Shown piece after piece: positions 12,321 through 24,111 of a DNA stretch of 64,000 nt. The position numbers were made by a program, and so were the translations under genes. This stretch comes from Teratosphaeria epicoccoides (taxonomy: Eukaryota; Ascomycota; Dothideomycetes; Mycosphaerellales; Teratosphaeriaceae). The DNA lies in contig JADDMT010000082.1 in the NCBI GenBank assembly GCA_021401465.1, positions 62,001 through 126,000 on the forward strand, in the 5' to 3' direction. Every line of letters begins with the position of its first letter. The stretch's first letter is position 1. Under the pieces are notes generated by a model. That model was not told the origin of the DNA. It did no database searches and was given only the letters and a program-made list of their open reading frames with translations.

Positions 12321-12635
12321 CTACACATAGTAAGGGGGTCCTTCGTACATACGTTAGCTTGTATGTCGTCTAAGTAGGATTAATGCTTGACGTAGGATGC
12401 CCCTATGTTACTAACCCTACGGTACCCCTACGGGGGCTTCCTGACCTCACGGTACCCCTGCGAGGTTAGGCTCAGACATGCTTTCCCTAATTAAGGGGCG
12501 TCAGGAGTTATAAATACTCTAGCGCTACCTCTGTAATAAGCAGAAAGTAGCGCTGTCTTGTACCTATTAAAAGGTCGGATTACTCTGTCATAGTACGAGA
12601 TATTTTCATATTATATAGCATATACATCTATATTA
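12321..12635 (+). repeat. Family B 3' LTR of B1, right part
   Basis: Continuation of the LTR that starts at 5363. The join 5436/12321 reconstitutes the sequence seen uninterrupted at 17526-17916. It ends TATATTA (from TATATCA). Confidence 0.8.
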
Positions 12636-13288
12636 TGTATGTCCTCAGGAATCCATGGTATTACTTAAGTCTGTCTAGTATAAGGTATCCGAGTTACTCT
12701 ACTATACTTACTTTGCTAGCAGGAATGAAGTATACATAATTCGTAAGCCTATTAACTATAATAAGTATTATGTTATAGCTATGTCCTGTGACTAGGTCCT
12801 TAGATTTTAGTAGTTTTGTAATAAACTCTATTATAACTTTGTCCTATAGTTGCTCTAGTAGTGTCCTAAACTAGATATGTCTATATTTAGCATGTCTATT
12901 AGCCTTCTTACGCTAACACTATATACGCTTCTTTTGTACTCTAGGACTTATTGTCGCATGTGTAGGAATCTAAAGCTCCGTTTCACTAATTCTATTGTCT
13001 TTAAAACTCCTAGGTGTCTATTCTCTACCCTGTTACAGTGTTATTATATACACTCTATAACTTGTTCCTTAGGTACTTAATACTTCCTATGTTCGATTAG
13101 GAACTATTCTTCTACATCTTGAAGAACTTGCATAATGCTGTTAAATTCTTTCGTATTAGCACTAAGGCTTCCATCTTAATTAGCCTTTAGCATTTGTTGT
13201 TACACTGTTTTGTGACCCTCTATATAGTCGCTATAGCGGCTTAGTACTTTAGCTTGTCTGTTCTTACGTCTAGGAGTATAGCGGATTT
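12636..13288. other. Unassigned repeat debris
   Basis: About 650 bp with the same TpA-rich composition as the rest of the left half. A minus-strand frame is open apart from TAG/TAA codons, so it may once have been coding, but I cannot match it to gag, pol or any family. It is the right flank of B1 and the left flank of Copia copy 1. Confidence 0.4.
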
Positions 13289-13549
13289 TGTTGAATTTAG
13301 TCCTTAAACACAGGCAATAGATTTACGCATAGGAAGTAGCCACAGAATAAATATATTATGTCAGGTATTAGATATATATCGAACATGATAGATAGAAGAG
13401 AAGAGGTGAAAATTCTTCTCTTCCTAGCTAGGGTCATATATCCCTTAACCCCTAAACTAAGTCAGAGAGGTTAGAGTCAGAGTCCTGCCTAAATCTGACT
13501 CCTACTAACTTAGTGTAGCTAGTATGCGACTACCTATCACATTTTAACA
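13289..13549 (-). repeat. Copia family E LTR (3' LTR of copy 1)
   Basis: A 261-bp repeat with inverted ends TGTTRAA...TTTAACA. Copies of exactly 261 bp occur at 23546-23806 and 42982-43242. Confidence 0.85.
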
Positions 13550-13853
13550 CTCCTACTTAGGCACATACTAGTGTATTTAGTGTACTCCTACTGTCTTCTA
13601 ATCTACTACTAGTGAAGATGTTTGTCGTAGTAAGCTTGTGCTATTAGAATAATGCTCTTGTAAAAGAGAATAATCCGCTAGAGTATGTTTGCTACTTACA
13701 TGTTTACGAATTCATATGATTACTCTGCTTTTATAAATAGGTCTAACTTTGTATAAAGTTACACTCCTCTTCTCGATTGTCCTTCTCTTTCTTATCATTA
13801 TTAATTACTAACTATAGCTTCTCTGACACATTAACATAGCTCTACGGAGAGGT

Positions 13854-15880
13854 ATGCTACTAATCCTACTAGATAGTGCTTCGTTTGACGCAAAGCTCGC
13901 ATAGATTATTAAGCTCTAGTAGGTTATCTAGTATAGTTAGCTTCTCTGACTATAGCTAACTTTTAGTAGCTCTTACAACTTAAGGCATCTAACTCTTAGC
14001 CTTAGTAAGCTTTAGGCATGCATTTACTTCCTTCGTGAAGCTTATAACTTTAGCTACTTTAACGAGGTACTGTCTTCATTTAAGAACAAAGTAATATAGT
14101 ACTATGTCTCTAATTAGAGTACTACCTTTACAAACAACCTAGGTCCTACTTAGTACAACTTAAACACTCTGAACAGCACCGCGCTAATTGCTGCTAGCTT
14201 CGCTATAGCTAGTTCTAGTTAGCGTGTATACTAGCATTAGTGTAGAATTAGGTCTAGCAGATACTATAGTAAGCTATATAGTGTATGCACTACTAATCCG
14301 AGTAATCCTTATCTTGAAGGCTTGTGTACTAATTGCTTTCGGAAGAATCGGAAGAGGTAGTATTTGCTGTATACTAGGTTAGACAAGCTAGGTAACAATC
14401 TAGCTAATAAGAGTGCTTTGCTACCTAGTAGGAAGAGTCTTAGGCTACGTTTTAATCTACTAGCTCTACCTACCCTTTAGCGACCTTTAAGGCGCCCTCG
14501 TCAGAATTTCGATAAGGACAATCTACCTTCTCTAGTAGTCCTTTGCTAACCTAGTCAGAATACGCCTCGTTTGCCTAGTTAGAGCGATATCAAGAGATAG
14601 CGTAATCAGGAACTACGCTACTATAATTAGTACGATAAGCATGTATATTATAACCTGCTCCTTTGTGTCAATAATCTAACTAATCTAGTTACTAATCGTG
14701 ACATAGAGGACTTCTTTATCGAGTAGTTCAGAGAGGGTCTCTAGCCTACTAGGCCTTGTCTAGCGCTAGGTACTAAATTAGAGTATAACTTAGAGGACTT
14801 TATTACTCGTAGGACCTGTGTTCATCTTCGTTAGGCAGAGGATGCTCGCGCTAGGCAGAGTATTATTAGCAGAGAATTAACAGTTAGCAATCAGGCAAAT
14901 AATCGTAGCTTAAACCGCCTTAGTAAGAGAATTAATGCTCTAACTTGTTAAGTCTAGGGTAGGTATTATCTGCCTCCTTACTACGCTCGTACTCCTATCC
15001 TACTTATCGTCAAGGATAAGTCGCTATTAAGTATAGCAGTCACGTTAGACCTAACCTGTTCCGAATACGATGCTCTAGAATATGAGCCTCATTTAGAGCC
15101 CTAGTTATTAGAGTATAGCGTCCTCTAATGTTATTAGTTGTCTGCTTGCTAAGACTTAGGAGTAAATAGCGACTTTGTCTCTAAGCCCCTTCGCTCCTCT
15201 AACTAGGTGTCAGCCTACCGATACCTACATAACTAGCATGAGCCTAACTGCCTATAGGAGCCTAAGTAACTAGCGTGTTAGCGGTATTCGCGACTAGCGC
15301 TCTAGTAACATCAGAATGCTATTCCCTGCTTAGCTGTCTACTAAGCTTAAGCTAAACTTTCCTAGGATTAGTTAGTATGCTGCTAGCTATAGTACTTTAC
15401 GTTAAAGTCAGAGTCTGTATTTAGCGCATTAGAGTTCGCATTCTGCAGGTCTAAGCCCTCTAGCTATTACGTAGAGGCCTAGGCTATAGTTACCTTTAGC
15501 TCTTTAAGCTCCTCCTCCTTAGTTTGGCCGCATTAATCCATTATATAGGATTGCTAAGGCTAACCGTTAAGAGCGCGCTATTATATATAGCGATTTGCAG
15601 GATCATTATTAGGTTATGCTTACTAATCTGTCAGAGGTCTCTAACTGTCGTCAGATTTGTCCTAGTACCTCTAACTAGTTAGACATTTCTGAAGCAAGCT
15701 TGTATTGTCCTAGTAGTAGGCCTCGAGCTAGCAGGAATCCGGCTCTTATAAGCTCGTAGCCTAGTAGTTAGAGTTCTTAGCCTTAGCGTAGTAGTTAGAG
15801 TTCTCGGTCCTAGCGTAGTAGTAGTAGTTCTTATAGTCCTAGTATAGGCCGCAGGTAATGTAACTAGCGGAGATTCTAGT
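13854..15880 (+). pseudogene. Antisense ORF of the Copia element (copy 1)
   Basis: A plus-strand coding-like frame starting with ATG at 13854, opposite to the Copia pol. The N-terminal half runs in one frame to about 15100 with only TAG/TAA interruptions (plus one TGA near 13950 shared with copy 2); the C-terminal part continues in another frame from about 15460 and ends in Ser/Arg-rich sequence near 15858, so at least one frameshift or intron lies between. A short Cys motif (LCTNCFRKNRKR) near 14330 recalls fungal zinc-cluster proteins. It ends tail to tail with pol. The start and 1.2 kb of the frame recur in copy 2 (24112-25029). Confidence 0.55.
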
Positions 15881-15929
15881 TGACAAATGAGATTCCTAAG
15901 GTAGTAGGTTATCTAGTATATTCGTAGTA

Positions 15930-17525
15930 CTACTATCTAGTAGCAGACATATACATAATAAGAACTAGAAAGCTACTTCCTTAGCTAAAGCTACTCTACT
16001 ACTCTGTTAAACTAGGTTCCTAGTTTTAGCTTTGTCAGACTATTAGTAATCATATTAGAGGTCTTAACATAGCTAATAGATATGATTCCCTTCTTACACA
16101 GATTACGTTAGTAATAGTAGGCTATGTTAATGTGCTTTAACCTCTCGCTTACGTAAGCATCCCTAGCGAGAGTAATTGCTGCTTCGTTGTCTCCCTGTAG
16201 CTATACTATAGGTAAGCTAATTGTAAACTTCATCTCCTCCTTAATAAGCGGGCTCTAACTAATGTGTCGCTCTATCTTCATATCTCAGAGAATCTAACAT
16301 AGGAACTATAACTACTTTGCATATCTTACTATTACTATATATTCTGCTTCTATTATAGATCTAGCTACTAAATTCTGCTTCTTACTCGTCTAAGATACTA
16401 GACCTCCTACTAGTAGGTAGACATTACCTAGGACTAATATACGATCTATCTTGTCTATTACGTAGTTAGAGTCAGAGTATCCTTCTAGTGTTTTCTAACC
16501 CTTCGCTATATAGATAATCCTAAGGTCCTTTGTTAAGCGCATGTATCTTCCTAGCTTCTTTAGGGCTTGCTAGTAATGCTAAGCTAGGTCTAACATGTAC
16601 TAGCTTAATCTTCTAAGCGTAAACGTAATGTCTAGTTAGGTTAGAATGCCTGCGTACATCTATCTCCTAATACCCTCCTAGTACTCCTTATAATTCACTC
16701 TAACGTTATTAGGCCCTAATAGTCTAATCGCATCATAGCTGTCTATTAGCGATTAGGTTAGTATAGCGCTTTATTTAGTCATTATAAGCTTGTCTAGAAC
16801 TTTGTTAATATAGTACGTCTAATCTAGCTATAAGGTGCCTACTGTTTAGTCTCTAATCATTCTAACGTTTAGTAAGTATGTTACCTTACCTAGGTCCTTA
16901 ATCTTAAAGAATGTTGCAAACTTGCTCTTAAACTAGTTTACATTACCTATGCTCTTAGCTCTAATTGTAATGTCATTAACATAGAATAAAATCTCTAGCT
17001 TTTAGGTGTTATTAACAAAAAGGTAGGAGTCTGCCTTACTCTAATAAAAGCTGATCTTCTTGATCTTTCCCTTGCAAAGCTAGTGCTAGTCTCAGGCTAC
17101 TTGCTTTAAGCTATATAGACTTTTTAGTAGCTTTAACACTTTGCCTAGGTTAACCTTCATACCTAGTAGAGCTCTAATAGGGAAGGTGTGCCGACCTTTT
17201 ACTACTACCCTACATGGCTAAAAGGCTTAGTAATTAGTCCTGTAACAGGGCTGATTATAGTCGGCTACATATGCACACACACTGTAACTAGAGAAACATC
17301 CGCGAGGTTACATGACACTAAGCCTATAGCTAGTACCTATACGTCTAGCATATTAAGCTTGCATTAGAATGCGTTCCTTTAGGACTAATTTAGTAAAGGC
17401 ATTGTTAACATTAACCTAGTGTAACTCCTAGTTATTCATGTAGACTACTACTATAAAGATCTAAATAGTATCATGTCTAACTACTAGAGCAAAGGTATCC
17501 TTAAAGCTAACTCTAAGGATCTGAC
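15930..17525 (-). pseudogene. Copia pol remnant: reverse transcriptase and RNase H
   Basis: Read on the minus strand: the reverse transcriptase YVDD motif appears as YVND around 16970-16990, followed by Copia RNase H signatures (LEGYSDSNYV near 16480, EAEYI near 16345, SERLKHINIAYYYV near 16110). The 5' end is truncated at 17525. Stops are of the TAG/TAA type. Confidence 0.8.
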
Positions 17526-17916
17526 TAATACAGTTGATATTAGGGGGCCATTAGAGCTACATAGGTTCTAATGCCTGCCCTTAGCATGTAGTAACCCTAC
17601 TATATATAGTAAGAGGGTCCTTCGTACATACGTTAGTTTGTATGTTATCTAAGCGGGATTAATACCTGATGTAGGGTGCCCCTATGCTTGCTAATCCTAC
17701 GGTACCCCTATAGGGGCTTCCTGACCCTATAGTACCCCTGTAGGGTTAGGCTCGGACATGCTTTCCCTAATTAAGGGGCATTAGGGGTTATAAGCACCTT
17801 TAGCGCTACCTCTGCAATAAGCAGAAAGTAGCGCTATCTTGTACCTATTAAAAGGTCGGATTACTCTGTCATACTACGAGATATTTTCATATCATATAGC
17901 ATATACATCTATATCA
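17526..17916 (+). repeat. Family B LTR, isolated
   Basis: A 391-bp plus-sense LTR (TAATACAG...TATATCA). The left neighbour is Copia copy 1, the right neighbour a Gypsy protease piece on the minus strand. There is no target duplication (CTGAC left, TCTTT right) and no adjacent polypurine tract, so it is not a simple solo LTR but probably a recombination scar. Confidence 0.75.
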
Positions 17917-18540
17917 TCTTTCTCAACTAAGGCATGCCTAGTATAACGTCAAAACGAGCTATGTTAGTAACATCTAAGACAATTTCCTTATAGTGCTATT
18001 AGATAGCTAGTAGTAATAATATCGTCTCTTGTTCTACGCTAGGTAGTAGTGACCTATCTACTACTATAAGTTCATACACTCCTTCCTTTCTGCTTTAGGT
18101 TGCGATCCCTTAGCTCTTAACAAATAATTCGGAGGTAAAATTCCCGCTTGCTCTAGAATCTATCAATGCACTTGTTAGCTACCTATTAACGATTATTTTA
18201 GTGCGGAAGACTGCTGTTAATACTTGAACGCTTTCTGTGTTAAGGAACTCTCTTAGAACGCTCCGATCTAGAGAGTTAATCTGTTTCCTGACTAGTTATT
18301 AGTCTGACGTTATTCTAACTATCCTAGGATCTGTTGTTTTGTCTGTAGCGCCTCTTACGCATAGTGTTTTTCTTCGAGGGTTTCGTTACATGCGTATTGT
18401 CCTTATATGGCGATTGTCATCTAGTATTGTCAGTTTAACTTTCTAACTTCATCCTGTATATCCCTAGTTACTACGCTTTAGTTGTCTAGTAAAAGGTATC
18501 TATATAGGGTAGTCATGCTTCCTATAGGTATTCGTTCTAC
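17917..18540 (-). pseudogene. Gypsy gag-protease fragment, family not assigned
   Basis: The minus strand reads a retropepsin region: ALIDSRASGNF around 18130-18175 (DSG altered to DSR) and, further on, FDVILGMPW near 17935-17965, typical of the protease end in Gypsy elements. It is joined at 18540/18541 to A2 integrase without any LTR, so one or both are truncated. It may come from family B, whose protease is otherwise not in the window, or from another Gypsy. Confidence 0.65.
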
Positions 18541-21500
18541 AAGTTACACATTAACGGACATAGTCCTTAATTGCTTTGCCTATCCTAGGGAAGTAATATT
18601 CTTGCTAGAGAATTTGCTTCATTTTAGACACTCCTAGGTATCCTGCCTAAGGAACGTTATGTCAGAGGCGTAGCAGCTCTAAACGTAAGGATGTTAGCAT
18701 GTATACTAGTCCTTAGAAGAGAAGTACTCTGTCTTTGTCTTCCTAGTTCTCCTGTCTATTAATGTCGTTACGGACAGCGAGTACAGTTAGATCGTAGACA
18801 AGTGCATTCTTCAGGTCGTCCTAGAATTCACTAGTCTATGCGATAGCTGTAGCCGCAAGTTAGTTAACTCTAAGCGTGCTATCGCTATTCTCCTAGAGAA
18901 TGGCATGTTTCTCCCTCTTTACGCCCTTCATGTAGTTAGTCTAACGACTAAGTGTATCGGCGCGTGCGTTATCAGATCCCTTGCGATAGACAATCTTACA
19001 GTTAAAGCTAGAGAGTTCCTTACTCTATCAGACTTGTCCTTAATTTAAATCTTTCGTCGTAGTAAAGTATCGCAAGTTCTCGTAGTCTGTGTAGACTATA
19101 ACCTAGTGTTTAGGTCCTTCTAAGTAGACTCGCTAAGCCTTGTAGGCGTCTACTATAGCTAAAAGTTCTTTGTTATAGATGTCATAGCAGAGCTTAGGTC
19201 TAGACAGCTTCCTTGAGTAATAGGCGACTAGCTGTAGTTATCTACTTAGTCCTAGTTAGCTTAAGCATGCCCTAAGTGCTACATTAGAGGCATCTGATTC
19301 GACTGTTATAGGCTTATTAGGGTCGAACACAAGCAAGATTAGTTAATCTGTAAACTGTTACTTAAGTTCCTTAAAGGCATTCTATTAGGCCTTATCCTAA
19401 ACGAATAGTATATCCTTTGTCGTAAGCGTTGTAAGCGGCGCTATAATCTTAGAATAGTTTGCGATGAACCTTTAGTAGAAGTTAGCAAACCTAAGGAAGG
19501 ACTATACTTCCTTAACATTAGTTAGTATAGGCTACTCCTTTACAACTTTAACCTTCTTAGTGTCTATTTTGATTCCATCCTAGGCTACTACATAGCCGAG
19601 GAATTAGACTTCCTGCTTATGAAACTCGCTCTTCTAAGGTTTAACCTTTAGCTTATAATCCTGAAGTTTCTAAATTACTTTACGTATATAAGTCCTATGT
19701 TCTTTAATCGTTCGTAAGTAGACAAGGATGTCATCTAAGTATACAACTACAAAGACATTAAGGTACTCTTGTAGCACATTGTTAATAAATGCCTACTATG
19801 TAGCTAGGGCGTTTGTTAACCTAAATAGCATAACTATGTACTTATAGTGTCTAAACCTAGTTTAGAACATAGTTTTCTTTTCTTCGCCTTCCTGAATTTG
19901 AATTTGATTATACGCTCCTAGTATGTTAAATGTCGAACTTTAAGAACCATACTACTCCCTATAGGCGATCCTGTAATTCGGAAAGTAAAGGAAGCGGATA
20001 ACTGTTCTTTATTATGATGTCATTTAATCTATAATAGTCGATGTAAAGTCGCTAGTTATCTCCTCCCTTAGGGACGAACAGGATTAGGTATCCTGCTAGT
20101 AACTATAATTTGTAAATGAAGCCTTTCTAAAGGTTGTCTTTAAGGTATTTCCGGAGAATTTCTAGTTTAGCCGCTAACAATAGGCAAACTAGTTACTTCG
20201 TAGGCATCCTGCCTAGAAGTAAGGTTATCTTGTAGTCGTACTCCTAGTGTTCTAGTAGAGCCCTAGTTAGGTTCTTCCTTAAAAAGAGTAGTAAACTCTT
20301 TATATTTGTCAGGAACTATGAACTTGACTTTGACTTCAGATTATGTTACTTTAACCTATAGGACGTACACTTCCTGTTTTAGATCCTAGATAGCGGCGAC
20401 TATCTCTTTTAAAGTCATAGTACATATTTCGATCTTGCCTAGTACGTCGTATACTACAGGTAGAGGTATTAATTTTAAGAGTTCTAGGAACTAGATCCTC
20501 TCGTTATTCTAGTCGAGGTAGGGGTTAGCCTTCTTTAGCTATGGCAACCCTAGTACTACATCTAAGCTAGGCGACTCTATGATGTTAAACTAGATCATCT
20601 CTTAGTAGCGTCCTATCCGCAGAGGTATAGTCTTAGTTTCCTTGTCAACTATTCCTTGGTTATACGTAACCGGCTTTCTGTTAATTGCTTGTAGCAAGAA
20701 AGCATTCGTTTTTACCTGTAGCTATACCCTAGCTATCCTAGCAAACTTAGGCGTCATGAAGATTCTAGTGTATCCTAAATCTATTAAGGCCCTAGCTAAT
20801 GTCTCGTTAATGTGTACCTATACTCTGAGGTTGTCTGCGTATCTGGAATTAATCGCGGCACATTATTGCAGCCCTGTCTAGTCTATCCGTAGGTCTAATT
20901 CTAGCGGACCTAGTCGTTTCCCGAATAGCTGTTTTTGCGGCCTAATTTAGGGATAATGTAGTCTCGGCTCTTTCTTCTTCAAGCATTACTACTAATCAAG
21001 CTAAGAGGTAGCACTTGCTCTCGGCCTCGTTGTTCTCGCGCGTTTTCTTGCGTACTCTATTTGCAAACTGTTAATGTAGAGTCGTAACGTTCGTAGAACA
21101 TTAATACCGTTATAGGTAAAGTAGCCTCCTTAGGGCGTAAACTCTACTCTGAACGGTATAGTCTCTTAGACAATCTTCTAATGCGAGTAAGGGTAAGCTA
21201 TAACTAGGAGCTGCCTTAGGTGTTATTATATGCTGTTAGCTAGTTCGTCATATTAAAGCTAATAAACGTGTTATACTCTATTAATCTATAGGCAAGCCTA
21301 AGCCTAATAGTTCTAAATAAGTCGGATTATATTAAGTCTAATGTCATGTAGCGGCATAGCCTATCTCTCTGTGTTCTTGTCTTCCTCAGAATCAGGAATG
21401 ACGGCTTCGACGAGCTCATAGTTATCGTCAGAACTTTCTTCTTCTATTAGCTCCTATAGTCTTAGGACTATTGCATTAGAAGGTACACCCCTTAGCGTAC

Positions 21501-22730
21501 AGATAGACTGTGCCTTATTACGGCTAGGGTACTATCTAGAACTATCTTTGTCACTTATGTGAATCCGACAATTGTCGTCATAGCATATAGTCTAAGTAAG
21601 TAAGGCATGATCTAGTACTCGAGTAGTAGTAGCTGTCTACTTAGGTACCGATGTTATTACGCAAACCTGTTCTATCTGTTGTAGTTTATGACGCTATTTC
21701 TTGACACAGCATTCGCGAGCAAAGTGTCCCTTCCTTCTACAGTTGTAGCACTTGAGGTTATTCTTGTTAAATAGCTTCTTCGGACCATTCTAGGTAGGAG
21801 AGCCCTTCTGTAGCTTTCCTTAGGGCCCGTTCTTTAGACGTCCCTTAGTCGCATCTAACTCTATTAGTTAGAGACTATGGTAATTACTTCGCTACTTTAG
21901 TGCTAATCGTTAGACCTTGTAGTTAGCCTATGCTAGCCTGCGATTTCTATGTTGTCGTTCTTGCTGTCATTCCTAAATGCGATTGTCGATCCTAATTGCG
22001 AGATCGATCATTTCTTTGAATGTCGTCAGTCGATCTCCTTAGGTAATTTCGTCTTTAACTGTCTCCTTTAGTCCCTAATAGAATTAAGCGGCTAAAGCAT
22101 TATCATTCTAGTCGACTCGAGCAGAGAGGGTCTAAAAGTCCGCCTAGTACTTAATAGCAGAACCCTTCTACTAGATTCCTAGGAGAGCTCTTTTAGCCTC
22201 TTGTTGTTCGTTGCTAAGCCTGAAGGCTTCGCGTAATGCCTTAAACAAAGACTTGTCTAAGTTAAGGATCTCCCTAGTTGTTGTCTTCCTAGCTTCGACG
22301 CTCCTGACATAGTCCAGATAATCCGATAGATGAGGGTAGATAAACTCGAACACTAGTCCCTTTAGGTAAGAGACGATGTACATCATTTACTTATGATATG
22401 TTGTAAACTATTCCGTATCTACGTTAAATGCTAACTAGCATTAGAGGATGAACATCTCTACTTAAGATCGTTATCCTATGAACTCTGTAGGGCTTCCTAT
22501 CTTAAAGCTATTATTACTATGTCCGTTTCTAGTAATTAATCCTGTAACAGATGCTAGAGCCATCTCGCTAAGGTAAATGGATTTAAGCTACTAAGTAATT
22601 TAAGGTACAGCGGCAACTTGTTCTTGTAGTGTTAGTTAACTATCGTCGCTAGATGTTACACTAATAGCTAAAGAACTACTTAACATAGGCGTATGTTAAG
22701 TGCTTAATGAGTTCCCTGATACTTCCTTAG
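18541..22730 (-). pseudogene. gag-pol remnant of A2 (to integrase)
   Basis: Collinear with A1 gag-pol but interrupted by RIP-type stops. Gag around 22390-22170 keeps an open segment (YLKGLVFEFIYPHL), the CCHC knuckle is readable near 21745, and the integrase N-terminus (GVSKMKQIL) near 18630. It ends abruptly after the integrase zinc region. Confidence 0.78.
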
Positions 22731-22745
22731 AAGTAGTGCTTAAAA

Positions 22746-23150
22746 TGTTATAAGGGTAGATGCTAATAGCAGGAAGGGGATCAGGTGTTAGACTTAAAGA
22801 GTAATAAAGAATATCGATAATAGTAATTAACCTTGTAACTAACTATACTTAACAAAGTAGAAGATTAAGCACGAAGCTCCTAACTGCCTAGCCTAAAGCC
22901 ATTCCTATATACTAGAGTAGTATGACTACTCTGTTAGTCCTATTACTAGACCTATTAGACCTAGGTCTGTAGATTTGTAGACTAACCCTACAGATCTAGG
23001 TGTCTATCCTTACGTGACAGGTCCTTTCTTCTATGTAGGTCTATAGATCTGTAGACTAACCCTACAGATCTAGGTGTCTGTCCTTACGTAACAGATCCTT
23101 TCTTTTATGCGCGTGTCAGGATTTAGGCTATAGTGCTTTAATCTATGACA
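22746..23150 (-). repeat. 5' LTR of A2
   Basis: 405 bp, minus sense. Its 5' end (TGTCATAGATTAAAGC) matches the 3' LTR of A3 but not the LTRs of A1, so family A has at least two LTR subtypes. It contains the duplicated AGATCTGTAG hairpin module. Confidence 0.82.
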
Positions 23151-23545
23151 CTAAACATCGAAGAAATGTAAGACCGATTAACTAGATTAGACTAGTATAC
23201 AAAGATCGACCTACGTAATACGTTTTATGTAATACGCATAGTAGCTTAGTATGAGTAGATAATAGCATTCCGAACAAGATATAGACTTTACAAGTTTTTA
23301 GTCATACTAATAGGACTTACAAACGCCCTAGCGTCATGTTAAGACCTTGTAAATGAAGTCCTCCGAAACCTCCTAGACATATGCGTTATTACATACATAG
23401 ATAACATCTTAGCCTATACTAAAGGAGCTCTCGCGAACTATGTGCAGATAGTGTAGGACGTTTTAAAACGATTTACCCGAGTAGGATTTAAGACTACGCT
23501 AAAGAAATGCGAGTTCTATAAGAAGAAAGTCAAGTTCCTAGGATT
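23151..23545 (+). pseudogene. Gypsy reverse transcriptase fragment of a further family
   Basis: The plus strand reads a reverse transcriptase core (LVILIGLTNALAS, then VITYIDNILAYTK for the YxDD box, and KKCEFYKKKVKFLGFV), about 130 residues. The sequence differs from both the A and B reverse transcriptases. It is bounded on the left by the A2 LTR and on the right by a Copia LTR beginning at 23546. Confidence 0.7.
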
Positions 23546-23806
23546 TGTTAAATTAATCCCTAATATAGGCAATAGATTTACGCATAGGAAGTAGCTACAG
23601 AATGAATATATTATGTCAGGTATTAGATATATAACAAACATAGTTAATAGATTAAAGAGAAGGTGAAAACTCTTCTCTTCCTAGCTAGGGTTATATATCT
23701 ACTAACCCCTGACCTGAGTCAGAGAGGTCAGAGTTAGGGTCCTGCCTAACTCTGACTCCTACTAACTTAGTACAGCTAGTATGTAACTACCTATCACATT
23801 TTAACA
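23546..23806 (-). repeat. Copia family E LTR (copy 2)
   Basis: 261 bp, TGTTAAA...TTTAACA, about the same divergence from copies 1 and 3. Confidence 0.85.
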
Positions 23807-24111
23807 CTCCTACTTAGGCACATACTAGTGTATCTAGTATACTCCTACTATCTTCTAATCTACTAACTAGTGAAGATGTTTGTTGTAGTAAGCTCGTGCT
23901 ATTAGAATAATGCTCTTATAAAAGAGAATAATCCGCTAGAGTATGTTTGCTGCTTACATGTTTGCGAATTCATATGATTACTCTGCTTTCATAGGTAGGT
24001 CCGACCCTGTATAAAGCCCCCCTCCCCTTCTCGATTATCCTTCTCTTTCTTATCATCATTAATTACTAACTACAGCTTCTCTAACACATTAACATAGCTC
24101 TAAGGAGAGGT

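Larger units (their letters stand above)
973..12635 (+). mobile_element. Family B chromovirus Gypsy element, 5'-truncated (B1), interrupted by A1
   Basis: A plus-strand element that has lost everything upstream of the RNase H region. The order seen is RNase H, integrase and chromodomain (973-3340), an antisense ORF (3400-4558), a spacer, the polypurine tract AGGAGGAGGGG just before 5363, and a 3' LTR starting at 5363. That LTR is split by the 6.9-kb element A1 and resumes at 12321, ending at 12635. It is an inverted relative of B2 (25030-31678). Confidence 0.75.
13289..17525 (-). mobile_element. Copia element, 3' half (family E, copy 1)
   Basis: A minus-strand Copia with its 3' LTR on the left (13289-13549), preceded in element sense by a purine tract (AAGTAGGAG), then an antisense ORF, then RNase H and reverse transcriptase read on the minus strand up to 17525, where it is cut by a family B LTR. 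The upstream half (integrase, gag, 5' LTR) is missing here but is represented by copy 3 at 38597-43242. Confidence 0.75.
18541..23150 (-). mobile_element. Family A chromovirus Gypsy element, 3'-truncated (A2)
   Basis: A minus-strand copy of family A running from a 5' LTR (22746-23150) through gag (around 22390), zinc knuckle (about 21720-21765), protease and reverse transcriptase (YLDD reverse complement near 19731-19748) to the integrase HHCC region, where it stops at 18541. It follows A1 base for base up to that point. The 3' third, chromodomain, antisense ORF and 3' LTR are absent. RIP stops occur throughout; a 71-codon open stretch of gag survives at 22171-22386. Confidence 0.82.

Noticed and set aside
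12877..13080. 67-codon plus-strand ORF in unassigned debris
   Set aside because: Lies in RIP-mutated repeat sequence, where an AT-rich hydrophobic composition arises by chance.
13732..13740. TATAAATAG upstream of the Copia antisense ORF
   Set aside because: The equivalent site in copy 2 reads CATAGGTAG, so the TATA in copy 1 may itself be a product of C-to-T RIP and is not evidence for a promoter.
17526..17916. Simple solo LTR of family B
   Set aside because: No target duplication and unrelated flanks on the two sides, so reported as a rearrangement scar instead.
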